A stretch of DNA of 30,210 bases from DATLEX01 sp035525015 (GTDB lineage: Bacteria; Acidobacteriota; Thermoanaerobaculia; Gp7-AA8), in assembly GCA_035525015.1 (NCBI GenBank), contig DATLFC010000038.1:1-30210 (forward strand), written 5' to 3'. The notes beneath the pieces were generated by a model. That model searched no databases, was not told the origin of the DNA, and was given only the letters and a program-made list of their open reading frames with translations. This document shows positions 14,502-21,599 of the stretch, piece after piece. The position numbers were made by a program, and so were the translations under genes. The stretch's first letter is position 1, and every line of letters begins with the position of its first letter.

Positions 14502-14558
14502 TTCGGAGTGCGGCGGCTTGCCGCCGCTTTCGGATTGCGGCAGCCGCCGCACTCCGAA
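14502..14558. repeat. 17-bp perfect inverted repeat between yqeY and moeB
   Basis: TTCGGAGTGCGGCGGCT (14502-14518) and AGCCGCCGCACTCCGAA (14542-14558) are perfect inverted arms around a 23-base loop that itself contains GCCGCCGC and TTCGGATTGCGGC, degenerate echoes of the arms. It starts two bases before the moeB ATG on the reverse strand and ends two bases after the yqeY stop. It could be a terminator or a processing hairpin, or a dispersed repeat. A strong hairpin this close to a start codon could restrict moeB translation. Confidence 0.88.
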
Positions 14559-14559
14559 A

Positions 14560-15006
14560 TTATGGCAGCAGTCTCGCCACGATCTCCTGAATTTTCCTCC
14601 CCTCGGCGCGACCCTTGTAGCGCGCGGTCGCCTCCTTCATCACCTTGCCGAGATCCTTCTTCGATTGCGCGCCGGTGGAAGCGATGATCTCGCGCAGTCC
14701 CGTCTCCAGCTCCTCGTCCGACAGCTCCGGCGGGAGGTAGGTCCGGAGCATCTCCAGCTCGGCCTGTTCTCTGGCCGCCAGCTCGGGGCGGTTGGCCTTC
14801 GTGTACTGCTCGATCGAATCCTGCCGCTGCTTGACCGCCTTGCGGATCACGGCCATCGCTTCTTCGTCGGAGAGCTCGTGACCGACGTGGATCTGTTCGT
14901 TCTTCAGCGCCGACTGCAGCATGCGCAGCGTCGACGTCTTCTCGGCAGTGCGCGCCTTCATCGACTCGGTGAGCTCGGCGCGGATCTGCTCGGTCAGCTT
15001 GCCCAT
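14560..15006 (-). CDS. GatB/YqeY domain protein
   Basis: A 148-residue protein of the YqeY family, which is homologous to the C-terminal tRNA-binding tail of the GatB amidotransferase subunit. The family's biochemical role is not firmly known. The match runs the full length: LTEQIRAELTESMKARTAEKTSTLRMLQSALKN opens the protein, followed by LSDEEAMAVIRKAVKQRQDSIEQY, LEMLRTYLPPELSDEEL, and KKDLGKVMKEATARYKGRAEG. The ATG at 15006 gives the usual family start; an ATG seven codons upstream is less likely. It is divergent from pyrE with back-to-back -10-like hexamers, and upstream of moeB on the same strand. Confidence 0.9.
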   Translation of the reverse strand: MGKLTEQIRAELTESMKARTAEKTSTLRMLQSALKNEQIHVGHELSDEEAMAVIRKAVKQRQDSIEQYTKANRPELAAREQAELEMLRTYLPPELSDEELETGLREIIASTGAQSKKDLGKVMKEATARYKGRAEGRKIQEIVARLLP

Positions 15007-15025
15007 TTGCCTTGTCTCCGCGGTC

Positions 15026-15035
15026 ATTCTATTCT
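15026..15035. promoter_or_regulatory. overlapping divergent -10-like elements, yqeY/pyrE
   Basis: The sequence ATTCTATTCT reads as TATTCT (15030-15035) nine bases before the pyrE ATG. On the other strand it reads as TAGAAT (15026-15031), 19 bases before the yqeY ATG. The AT-rich decamer stands out in the GC-rich surroundings. Sharing of bases would make the two promoters mutually exclusive. Neither -35 is convincing. Confidence 0.4.
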
Positions 15036-15044
15036 CGCGGCGCC

Positions 15045-15626
15045 ATGTCGCTCGACGTCCTGGCGCTCCTCAACAAGACCGGAGCGCTCCTGCAGGGTCA
15101 CTTCCGCCTGTCGTCCGGACTGCACAGTCCGAACTACGTGCAATGCGCTCTCCTTCTGCAGAATCCCCGCAATGCGAAGGCCATCGGCGAGGAGCTGGGA
15201 CGCCGCGTCCGCTCCATGAAGCCGCAGAAGATCGCCGCCCCGGCACTGGGCGGGGTCATCATCGGATACACGGTGGCCGAGGCGCTCGATCTGCCTTTCG
15301 TCTTCACGGAGCGGAAGGAAGGCCAGATGACGCTGCGCCGCGGTTTCCGGTTCACGCAGGGGGAGCGCGTGGTGATCGTCGAAGACGTCGTCACCACCGG
15401 CAAGTCGAGTCTGGAAGCGGCGGACGTCGTGGCGGGGCACGGCGGCCTGGTGTTCGGCTTTGCGTCGATCCTGAACCGGAGCCTCGGCGACGACCCCTTC
15501 AACAAGCCGTACGAATGTCTCCTGTCGCTGTCGCTCGAGACGTGGGAAGAGCGATCGTGTCCTCTCTGCGCGCGCGGCATGCCGGTCGACGCGCCGGGCA
15601 GCCGTCACGCCATGTCGAAGCGATGA
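15045..15626 (+). CDS. pyrE: orotate phosphoribosyltransferase
   Basis: Converts orotate and PRPP to orotidine 5'-phosphate in pyrimidine synthesis. The 193-residue protein has the N-terminal substrate strand GHFRLSSGLHSPNYVQC (18-34), GGVIIGYTVAEAL (69-81), FTERKEGQMTLRRGF (87-101) with the mobile catalytic loop, and the PRPP motif VVIVEDVVTTGKSS (109-122). It ends with CPLCARGMPVDAPGSR (172-187), a cysteine-containing tail found in one PyrE subgroup. The ATG at 15045 matches the family start; an in-frame start 33 bases upstream lacks support. The stop overlaps the biotin-carrier start by four bases (ATGA). No other pyr genes are present. Confidence 0.94.
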   Translation: MSLDVLALLNKTGALLQGHFRLSSGLHSPNYVQCALLLQNPRNAKAIGEELGRRVRSMKPQKIAAPALGGVIIGYTVAEALDLPFVFTERKEGQMTLRRGFRFTQGERVVIVEDVVTTGKSSLEAADVVAGHGGLVFGFASILNRSLGDDPFNKPYECLLSLSLETWEERSCPLCARGMPVDAPGSRHAMSKR

Positions 15627-16108
15627 GCGAGAAGATCGTTACGATCGGCGGCCGTCAGGCCGAGATCACGGTCGAGAAGGAGGGGAACCGCTACCGGGCA
15701 GCGGGCGGCGAGATCGAGCTGGTGGCGCTGCGCGATGACGAGGCGGAGATTCGCACAGGCGATCGAACGTTCGTGGTTCCGTACGCGATCGACGGGACGC
15801 GGGTCAGCTTCGCTTTCGACGGCGAGATCTATTCCGCCGATGTGGTGGAAAAAGGAGTGCGGTCCCGTGTCCGGCACCGCGACCACTCCATGGCCGCCCC
15901 GATGCCCGGGCTGGTGCTGAAAATTCTTGTGAGGGCTGGCGACGTTGTCACGAAGGGGACTCCACTCGTCGTCCTCGAGGCGATGAAGATGGAGCACCAG
16001 GTGCTGGCCACGCACGATGGAAGCGTGAGGGCCGTAAATTGTGTAGAAGGGGAGCAGGTGCAGCCTGGCCTGGATCTCGTTGAGCTTCAGCCGACGGTTA
16101 ACGGTTAA
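15623..16108 (+). CDS. biotin carboxyl carrier (biotinyl-domain) protein
   Basis: A 161-residue carrier for CO2 transfer in an acyl-CoA carboxylase. The C-terminal half is a biotinyl domain: MAAPMPGLVLKILVRAGDVVTKGTPLVVLEAMKMEHQV, with biotinylated Lys122 in EAMKMEH. The N-terminal 85 residues form a beta-rich region (IELVALRDDEAEIRTGDRTFVVPYAIDG...) resembling the biotin-transfer segment of propionyl- or methylcrotonyl-CoA carboxylases. It is translationally coupled to pyrE and followed by HMG-CoA lyase, which suggests leucine catabolism (methylcrotonyl-CoA carboxylase) or a similar acyl-CoA carboxylase. The biotin carboxylase and carboxyltransferase subunits are not in the window. The TAA stop lies inside a heptanucleotide tandem repeat. 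Confidence 0.88.
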   Translation: MSEKIVTIGGRQAEITVEKEGNRYRAAGGEIELVALRDDEAEIRTGDRTFVVPYAIDGTRVSFAFDGEIYSADVVEKGVRSRVRHRDHSMAAPMPGLVLKILVRAGDVVTKGTPLVVLEAMKMEHQVLATHDGSVRAVNCVEGEQVQPGLDLVELQPTVNG

Positions 16109-16126
16109 CGGTTAACGGCTAACCGT
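16094..16126. repeat. heptanucleotide tandem repeat (ACGGTTA)x3 plus inverted end
   Basis: Three exact copies of ACGGTTA (16094-16114) are followed by ACGGCTAACCGT. The outer ACGGTTA (16094-16100) and TAACCGT (16120-16126) are complementary, and each junction forms the palindrome GTTAAC. The array encodes the last residues (TVNG) and the TAA stop of the biotin carrier and fills the gap to HMG-CoA lyase. Confidence 0.85.
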
Positions 16127-16130
16127 GGGC

Positions 16131-17069
16131 ATGAAGATCCAAATCGATACCGTCAAAATCGTGGAAGTCGGCCCGCGGGACGGCCTTCAGAACGAGAAGG
16201 TCACGGTTCCGACGCAGGCGAAGATCGAATACATCACCGCGCTCGGCGACGCCGGGCTGCGCGTGATCGAAGCCGGCGCCTTCGTCCATCCGAAGTGGGT
16301 CCCGCAGATGGCCGACACGGCCGAGGTCTACCGGAACATCCCGAAGGACCCGGGGGTCGACTATCCGGTGCTCGTCCCGAACATGAAGGGTCTGGATCGG
16401 GCGATGGAGTGCGGCGTCACCTCGATCGCCATCTTCACGGCGGCGTCGGAATCGTTCAACAAGCGGAACATCAACATGTCGATCGACGAGTCGTTCGACA
16501 ACTATGCACCCGTAGCCGCACGCGCCGCGAGCGAAGGGATGCGTGTCCGCGGCTACGTCTCGACCGCGTTCGGGTGTCCCTACGAGGGAGACGTGCCGCC
16601 GGAGAAGGTGCTCGAGGTGACGGCGCGGCTTCTCGACCTCGGCTGCTACGAGGTCTCGATCGGCGACACGATCGGCGTCGGGACTCCACTGCAGGTGCAG
16701 GGCGTCATCGGGATGCTGCTGCAGGTGATCCCGGCCTCGAAGCTGGCCATGCACTTCCACGACACGCGGGGCACGGCGCTGGCGAACACGCTGGCGGCGC
16801 TGGAGATGGGGATGGCCACGTTCGACGCGTCGTCGGGTGGACTGGGGGGATGCCCGTATGCGCCGGGGGCGTCGGGAAACATGGCCACCGAGGATCTGGT
16901 CTATCTGCTCGACGGGATGGCGATCGAGACGGGCGTCGATCTGAAGAAGCTCGTTGCCGCCTCCGGTGTGATCGCTCCCTACCTCGATCACCCGCTGCCG
17001 GGCCGCTATCTCCAGGCCTGTACGCGCGCGGCGGCGCCGGTCAGCCCGCAGTCGCCGGCTGTACAATGA
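16131..17069 (+). CDS. mvaB: hydroxymethylglutaryl-CoA lyase
   Basis: Cleaves HMG-CoA to acetoacetate and acetyl-CoA, the last step of leucine breakdown. The 312-residue TIM-barrel protein has VEVGPRDGLQNE (11-22) with Arg16 and Asp17, and FTAASESFNKRNIN (102-115). It also has the metal histidines HFHDTRG (His208, His210) and the signature GCPYAPGASGN (240-250) with the catalytic Cys241 and Asn250. All expected catalytic residues are present. I chose the ATG at 16131 (MKIQIDTVKIVEVG); a GTG two codons upstream lies in the tandem repeat. It follows the biotin carrier on the same strand. Hydroxymethylglutaryl-CoA lyase is favoured over related homocitrate-type lyases by the cysteine signature. 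Confidence 0.93.
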   Translation: MKIQIDTVKIVEVGPRDGLQNEKVTVPTQAKIEYITALGDAGLRVIEAGAFVHPKWVPQMADTAEVYRNIPKDPGVDYPVLVPNMKGLDRAMECGVTSIAIFTAASESFNKRNINMSIDESFDNYAPVAARAASEGMRVRGYVSTAFGCPYEGDVPPEKVLEVTARLLDLGCYEVSIGDTIGVGTPLQVQGVIGMLLQVIPASKLAMHFHDTRGTALANTLAALEMGMATFDASSGGLGGCPYAPGASGNMATEDLVYLLDGMAIETGVDLKKLVAASGVIAPYLDHPLPGRYLQACTRAAAPVSPQSPAVQ

Positions 17070-17082
17070 CCTCATCGCGACC

Positions 17083-17532
17083 ATGAGGGAGCCGGTTCGC
17101 GGCGTAGCGGGGTGGAGAGATGGCTGGTACGTCGTGCCATATCAGGTGGTCTTCCGCGACGTGGATGCGTTCGCGCACGCGAACAACGCCGTCTACTTCA
17201 CCTGGTTCGAGACCGCGCGCACGCTTCTCTGGCAGGAGCTCACCGGTATGAGCGGTCCGCGCGACATCAACTTCATCGTAGCGCGCGCCGAGTGTGACTT
17301 TCGTCACCAGGTCGGGATGGAGCCGATCGACATCTGCGTTCGCATTGGTGAGATGCGGACGACCTCACTCGACTTCCTTTACGAGATCCGCAAAGAGCGT
17401 GGCGGGGAAGTTGCTGCCAGGGGAAAGGTCGTTGTCGTGTTGTTCGACTGGGAGAAGCAGACCAGGGTTTCGATCGGCGAGGACTTCCGACGGAAGGTCG
17501 CGGCGCTCGGAACCGGTTCGCAGGAGGATTGA
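17083..17532 (+). CDS. 4-hydroxybenzoyl-CoA thioesterase-type (hot-dog) acyl-CoA thioesterase
   Basis: A 149-residue single hot-dog-fold protein predicted to hydrolyse an acyl-CoA thioester. The family motif is clear near the N-terminus: VFRDVDAFAHANNAVYFTWFETAR (23-46), corresponding to the YxDxDxxGHxNNxxYxxxxExAR pattern with Asp26/Asp28, His32, Asn34-Asn35 and Glu43. The later strands (FIVARAECDFRHQVGMEPIDI, SLDFLYEI) fit the fold. The initial residues MREPVRGVAGWRDGWY extend slightly before the domain. A TACAAT hexamer overlapping the HMG-CoA lyase stop (17062-17067) may give independent transcription. The substrate is unknown; the neighbouring HMG-CoA lyase and biotin carrier suggest branched-chain acyl-CoA metabolism. 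Confidence 0.88.
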   Translation: MREPVRGVAGWRDGWYVVPYQVVFRDVDAFAHANNAVYFTWFETARTLLWQELTGMSGPRDINFIVARAECDFRHQVGMEPIDICVRIGEMRTTSLDFLYEIRKERGGEVAARGKVVVVLFDWEKQTRVSIGEDFRRKVAALGTGSQED

Positions 17533-17538
17533 ACGCGC

Positions 17539-18393
17539 ATGCAATCGGGTCGTATTCTGATGCATCCGGCTGTGGCCAGGCAGCGCTTTCGTGAGATTGC
17601 GGAGCGTCCGGAGCCGCTCCTCGATCTCGTGGAGGCTTCCCTGATCATCGCCCTCGAAGACAGGCCGGGGCTGGAGATCGGCCGCTATCTCGAGCAGGTC
17701 GGCGGCTGGAGCAGCGACGTCCGGAGCCGGCTCGAGGGATCGCGCGACGTCGAGCGCATCGTGGGAATGATCAACCGCGTGCTCTTCGAGGAAGAAGGTT
17801 TCCACGGTGAGAACGACGACTACTACGATCCGCGCAGCGCGCTGCTCAACGAAGCGCTCGACCGGCACGCCGGCCTGCCGATGACGCTCTCGATTCTCTA
17901 CCTCGAGATCTCGCGCCGCGTCGGTGTGGAGGCGACGGGTGTCTCGCTGCCGGGGCGCTTCCTGGTGAAGTTCAGCGGCGAGTTCGGGCAGATCGTTGTC
18001 GATCCGTTCGATGGCGGCCGCGTTCTGACCACGGTCGAGCTGCAGAAACTTCTCGACGCGATGTATGGCGGCGGCGTGCAGCTGCGCGAGCATCACCTCC
18101 GCTCCTTCTCGCGCCGCGAGATCCTGGCCCGGGAGCTGGCGCAGCTCAAGGCGGCGTACCTGGCGCAACACGACCTGCTGCGCGCCGCGGCGTCGATCGA
18201 CCGGCTGCTGATCCTCGACGACCGCGATTCGTACGAGGTCCGCGACCGCGCCATGGTGGCCATGCAGATGCACGCCTACACGCAGGCCATCGAGTTCTTC
18301 GAGCGCTACCTCGAGCTGGCGCCGCACGCCGATGACGTCGCGCGCGTGCGCGATCAGATTGCCTACCTCCGTGCCTGGATGGATCAGAACTGA
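17539..18393 (+). CDS. SirB1-like (transglutaminase-like plus TPR) protein
   Basis: A 284-residue cytoplasmic protein of the SirB1 family, whose molecular role is poorly defined. Residues about 75-165 match the transglutaminase-like core: FEEEGFHGENDDYYDPRSALLNEALDRHAGLPMTLSILYLEISRRVGV, then VSLPGRFLVKF and IVVDPFDGG. The usual PGHFLV histidine is replaced by Arg140 here. The C-terminal part (about 200-280) forms two TPR-like helical pairs (AAASIDRLLILDD..., QAIEFFERYLELAPH). It starts six bases after the thioesterase stop, so the two are probably co-transcribed. An internal ATG seven codons in is an alternative start. There is no signal peptide. Confidence 0.85.
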   Translation: MQSGRILMHPAVARQRFREIAERPEPLLDLVEASLIIALEDRPGLEIGRYLEQVGGWSSDVRSRLEGSRDVERIVGMINRVLFEEEGFHGENDDYYDPRSALLNEALDRHAGLPMTLSILYLEISRRVGVEATGVSLPGRFLVKFSGEFGQIVVDPFDGGRVLTTVELQKLLDAMYGGGVQLREHHLRSFSRREILARELAQLKAAYLAQHDLLRAAASIDRLLILDDRDSYEVRDRAMVAMQMHAYTQAIEFFERYLELAPHADDVARVRDQIAYLRAWMDQN

Positions 18394-18436
18394 TACACTT
18401 CCGTGTCTTAAGTCACTGTCCGCGGAGAGTTTGCCC

Positions 18437-19153
18437 GTGATCACCGGGTTCAACACCGACATCAGACACAACGACAAGGTCTACCACATCCAGACCGAAG
18501 ATAAGGGATTGGCCAATCCCTACATCGAGTCACTCGTGTATGTCGGTGGGGAGATCCTGGCCTCGAAAAAGACCTCGTACGCCGAGCAGGCAAGGACCGG
18601 AATCGACGAGAAGTGGGTCGGCGGTCTGATGGAGCAGCAGCACCGCACCATGATCGCCGCCATTAAGAGAGGGCGGTTCGACGGGCCGGCCGACGCCACG
18701 AAATCGACTCCCCGCCCCGGCGCCCCCACCATTCTCGTCCCGACACCCGAGCCGTTCTCCGCGTCGTCCGCCGCGGCCGCCACCATCCCCGATGAGAAGA
18801 CGCTCGATCAGGTGATCATCGATTACCTGGCCTCGGAAGCGGAGAGCGAGCACCTCGAGCTCTCGCTTCTATCACAGACCGATTTCTTCGCCGGGAGCCC
18901 GGTCGAGCTGCGCGTGGCCACGAAGAAGAGCCTTTCGCAGAATCCGATCGCCGCCGCGTCGATCGAGGTGAGAGTCATCTCGACCGTGGAGCCGCCTCGC
19001 GTCATCTATCGCGGCAAGACCGCCGCCGACGGCACCGCTACCGTCCGCTGCACGATCCCCGCGTTCCGCGACGGCACCGCCGCCGTGATCATCGCCGCGC
19101 AGAGCCCCATCGGAAACGACGAGGTCAAGCAGCTGGTGAAGCGGAAGAAGTGA
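18437..19153 (+). CDS. conserved-looking hypothetical protein with C-terminal beta domain
   Basis: A 238-residue soluble protein that I cannot assign to a named family. Residues 1-82 form a compact domain (ITGFNTDIRHNDKVYHIQTEDKG, VYVGGEILASKKTSYAE, LMEQQHRTMIAAIKRGRFD) whose layout I associate with uncharacterised proteins of acidobacteria and deltaproteobacteria. A proline/alanine-rich linker (88-118) follows. The C-terminal region (about 140-238) reads as a beta-sandwich: FFAGSPVELRVATKK, SIEVRVISTVEPPRVIYRGKTAADGTATVRC. I chose the GTG at 18437 because GGAGAG lies seven bases upstream and the compact domain begins there; an open frame extends further but overlaps SirB1. It lies between SirB1 and the SPFH/phosphatase-like gene on the same strand. 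Confidence 0.7.
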   Translation: MITGFNTDIRHNDKVYHIQTEDKGLANPYIESLVYVGGEILASKKTSYAEQARTGIDEKWVGGLMEQQHRTMIAAIKRGRFDGPADATKSTPRPGAPTILVPTPEPFSASSAAAATIPDEKTLDQVIIDYLASEAESEHLELSLLSQTDFFAGSPVELRVATKKSLSQNPIAAASIEVRVISTVEPPRVIYRGKTAADGTATVRCTIPAFRDGTAAVIIAAQSPIGNDEVKQLVKRKK

Positions 19154-19191
19154 CCGCACCGCAGGCCCAACCTCTGCAATAGACCACGGAC

Positions 19192-21594
19192 GTGCCCCGT
19201 TTCCGTCTGCTTCGCGCCCTCCTGATCCTCGCCTGCATGGGCGGGGTGATCTACCTGCTCGCCAGCCTCTACCTGCCGTCGCCGCGGCGGCTGATCTTCG
19301 GCGTCGACAAGAGGACGGGAGAGGTCCGGGTCGTCCGCAGCAACGTGACCTTTCTCCCGCCGCACCGCTTCTACCGCCTCTCGTTCGAGCAGAAGGACGG
19401 CCAGGTGCAGCGCGACGGTCTGGTGCAGATCATGTCGGCGGAAGGTGTGCCGGTGACGCTGACCTACCGGCTGCGGTTCGGCGTGGCGACCGAACAGCTG
19501 TCCGATACGAGCCGGCTGGTCAGCGAGGGGTGGAGCGCCTGGATCCGCGCGCGCGTGGCGGAAGCGATGGCCGCGGTGACGCGGCAGGTTCCGATCGACG
19601 AGCTCCTGTCGCCGACCTCGCAGTTCAATGCGCAGCGCGAGCCGCTGCGGCGGCTGGTGGCCGCGCACCTGGCCCGGAGCGGGCTGAACGTGACGGCGTT
19701 CCACATCGCGCGCATCGAGCCGGACCGCGATGCGCTACTCCGCTACAAGCGCGCGCAGCTCCGCCGCGCCGCGCGCGGCGCTTCCGGCCGCGTGGCGGTG
19801 ATCGGGCTCGACGGGGCCGACTGGGATCTGCTCAGCGAGCTGTCCATCGACGGCCGCATCCCGAACCTCCGAGCGCTGATCCGCGGCGGGACCACGGCGA
19901 CGCTCCAGACGATTCAGCCGACTGTCGCACCGCTCGCATGGACGACCGCGGCCACGGGCCTCCCGGCCGACCGGCACGGGATCTACGACTTCTTCGCCAG
20001 CGGCTCGCCGATCGACGCCTACGCGCGCCGCGCCCCGGCCGTTTGGGAGATCGCCGAAGCCTTCGGGCGCAACTCGCTGGTCGTGAACTGGTGGGCAGCA
20101 TGGCCACCGAGCACGGAAACGATCACCGTGTACGACACGCCGGCGCAGCATCTGCCGGGCGCGATTCACCCCCCGGAGCTCGGACCGCGCGTCGCCAGTG
20201 TGAGCGTGCCCATGGAGACGGTCGGGTACGACCAGGTCCGGCGGTTTCTCAACATCTCGGCCGCGGAATACCAGCAGGCCGTTCAGTCGCGGAACGCGGC
20301 CGATCCGGCCATGGTCATGCGCGAAGTCCTCGCCAAGACCTGGACGGATCACCGCGTCGCGCTCGATCTGTACCAGCAGAAGACGCCGGTCCTCACGATG
20401 ATCCACTACGAGGGAACGGATGTTGTCAATCATCTCGGCGCGCCGTTCCATCCGCCGCAGCGCAGCGGGATCTCCGCATCGGATTATCGGAAGTACTGGC
20501 CGCTCGTGGCGAACTACTACTCGGAGATCGATCGCCTGATCGGCGAGTGGATTCAGGTGCTGTCCGATGACACGACCGTCATCGTCATGTCGGGTTACGG
20601 GTTCCAGTGGGGAAGCGGCAGACCGCGCTCGGCCCCGCAGTCGGGCCAGGCGCTTTCCGATCATCGCAACCCGGGAGTGTTCATCACTTACGGCAATCAT
20701 GTTGCGGCCTCGGGGGCCCGGCGCTCGGTGTCCATCTACGACATCACGCCGGCCATTCTGGCCATCCTCGGTCTGCCGCCGGCCACGGAGATGACCGGCA
20801 GTTTCCCGGAAGGACTCTTCACCGGAATCACCCCCGTCTCCTCGGTGTCGGTAGCCAGCTACAACGAGTACTTCACCGGCCGCCCCATGGCGACGACGCT
20901 GCGGCCCAATCCACAGAAATACCGGCAGACGCTGCAGGTCCTCGGTCACGTGCTCGACACTTCGCCGCAGACGGTCCGTGTGGCCGGAGAGGGCTCGGCG
21001 CCGACGCCCGCGATTCCACCCGAGCGGCGGGGGGCTTACGCCTGGTGGAACAACCGCGGCATCGAGCTGCGCCGCGAGGGAAAGCTGGCCGAGGCGGTCG
21101 ACGCGTTTCAGAAAGCGATCGATCTCAATCCCGATGATCCGACGCCCTATCTGAACATGGCCATGACGCTGTTCGACCGGCAGCATTACACCGCGGCGGA
21201 CAATGTCTTCCTGATGGCGATTCAGAAAGGTCTGCCGAATCCCGAACAGTGGTTCGTCGATTTCGCGGCGCTCTATCGCGAGAGCGACATGGTCACGCGC
21301 GCCATCGCCCTTCTGAACAAAGGGGGAGAACTTCTGCCGCAGTCCTATCTGATCGCGGCCAATCTCGGATCGGCGCTCGCGCAGGCCGACCGGCTGACCG
21401 AAGCGCTGCCGGAGCTGGAGCGAGCCCTCGGCCTCCGTCCCACCTCTTCGATGGCGCTGAACAACCTCGGGCTCTACTACGCGAAGCGCGAGGACTACGC
21501 GCGCGCTCTCGATTACTGGAACCGCTCGCTGAGCATCGATCCGCGCCAGCCGCAGATCAGGGTGGCGGCGGAGGCGGCGCAGTCGCGACTTTGA
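19192..21594 (+). CDS. SPFH-like / alkaline-phosphatase-superfamily-like / TPR fusion, probably catalytically dead
   Basis: An 800-residue membrane-anchored protein. A transmembrane segment (7-29) is followed by a prohibitin/SPFH-like region (about 40-190, including DGLVQIMSAEGVPVTLTYRLRF and LARSGLNVTAFHIARIEPD). A type I phosphodiesterase/alkaline-phosphatase-like domain (about 200-545) follows, then about four TPRs (616-790). The phosphatase-like part keeps VIGLDGADWD (Asp207), PNLRALIRGG, WTTAATGLPADRHGIYDFF, TDVVNH (Asp410, His414), DHRNPGVF (His491) and YDITPAILAILGLPP. The expected Ser/Thr nucleophile position is Ala246 (TVAPLAW), and the usual SDHG metal-ligand motif reads SGYG (467-470). 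A non-catalytic binding role is therefore likely. The start is GTG at 19192. It converges on gltX with a five-base gap. Confidence 0.8.
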   Translation: MPRFRLLRALLILACMGGVIYLLASLYLPSPRRLIFGVDKRTGEVRVVRSNVTFLPPHRFYRLSFEQKDGQVQRDGLVQIMSAEGVPVTLTYRLRFGVATEQLSDTSRLVSEGWSAWIRARVAEAMAAVTRQVPIDELLSPTSQFNAQREPLRRLVAAHLARSGLNVTAFHIARIEPDRDALLRYKRAQLRRAARGASGRVAVIGLDGADWDLLSELSIDGRIPNLRALIRGGTTATLQTIQPTVAPLAWTTAATGLPADRHGIYDFFASGSPIDAYARRAPAVWEIAEAFGRNSLVVNWWAAWPPSTETITVYDTPAQHLPGAIHPPELGPRVASVSVPMETVGYDQVRRFLNISAAEYQQAVQSRNAADPAMVMREVLAKTWTDHRVALDLYQQKTPVLTMIHYEGTDVVNHLGAPFHPPQRSGISASDYRKYWPLVANYYSEIDRLIGEWIQVLSDDTTVIVMSGYGFQWGSGRPRSAPQSGQALSDHRNPGVFITYGNHVAASGARRSVSIYDITPAILAILGLPPATEMTGSFPEGLFTGITPVSSVSVASYNEYFTGRPMATTLRPNPQKYRQTLQVLGHVLDTSPQTVRVAGEGSAPTPAIPPERRGAYAWWNNRGIELRREGKLAEAVDAFQKAIDLNPDDPTPYLNMAMTLFDRQHYTAADNVFLMAIQKGLPNPEQWFVDFAALYRESDMVTRAIALLNKGGELLPQSYLIAANLGSALAQADRLTEALPELERALGLRPTSSMALNNLGLYYAKREDYARALDYWNRSLSIDPRQPQIRVAAEAAQSRL

Positions 21595-21599
21595 GATAA

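Noticed and set aside
14921..15622. A longer start for the biotin carrier, running through pyrE
   Set aside because: The upstream part is an arginine-rich out-of-frame reading of pyrE and yqeY. The ATG at 15623, overlapping the pyrE stop by four bases, is clearly better.
17062..17067. TACAAT as a separate promoter for the thioesterase
   Set aside because: It overlaps the HMG-CoA lyase stop and is 15 bases from the ATG, just outside the tight 9-12 pattern. It was noted in the gene entry but not counted as a firm site.
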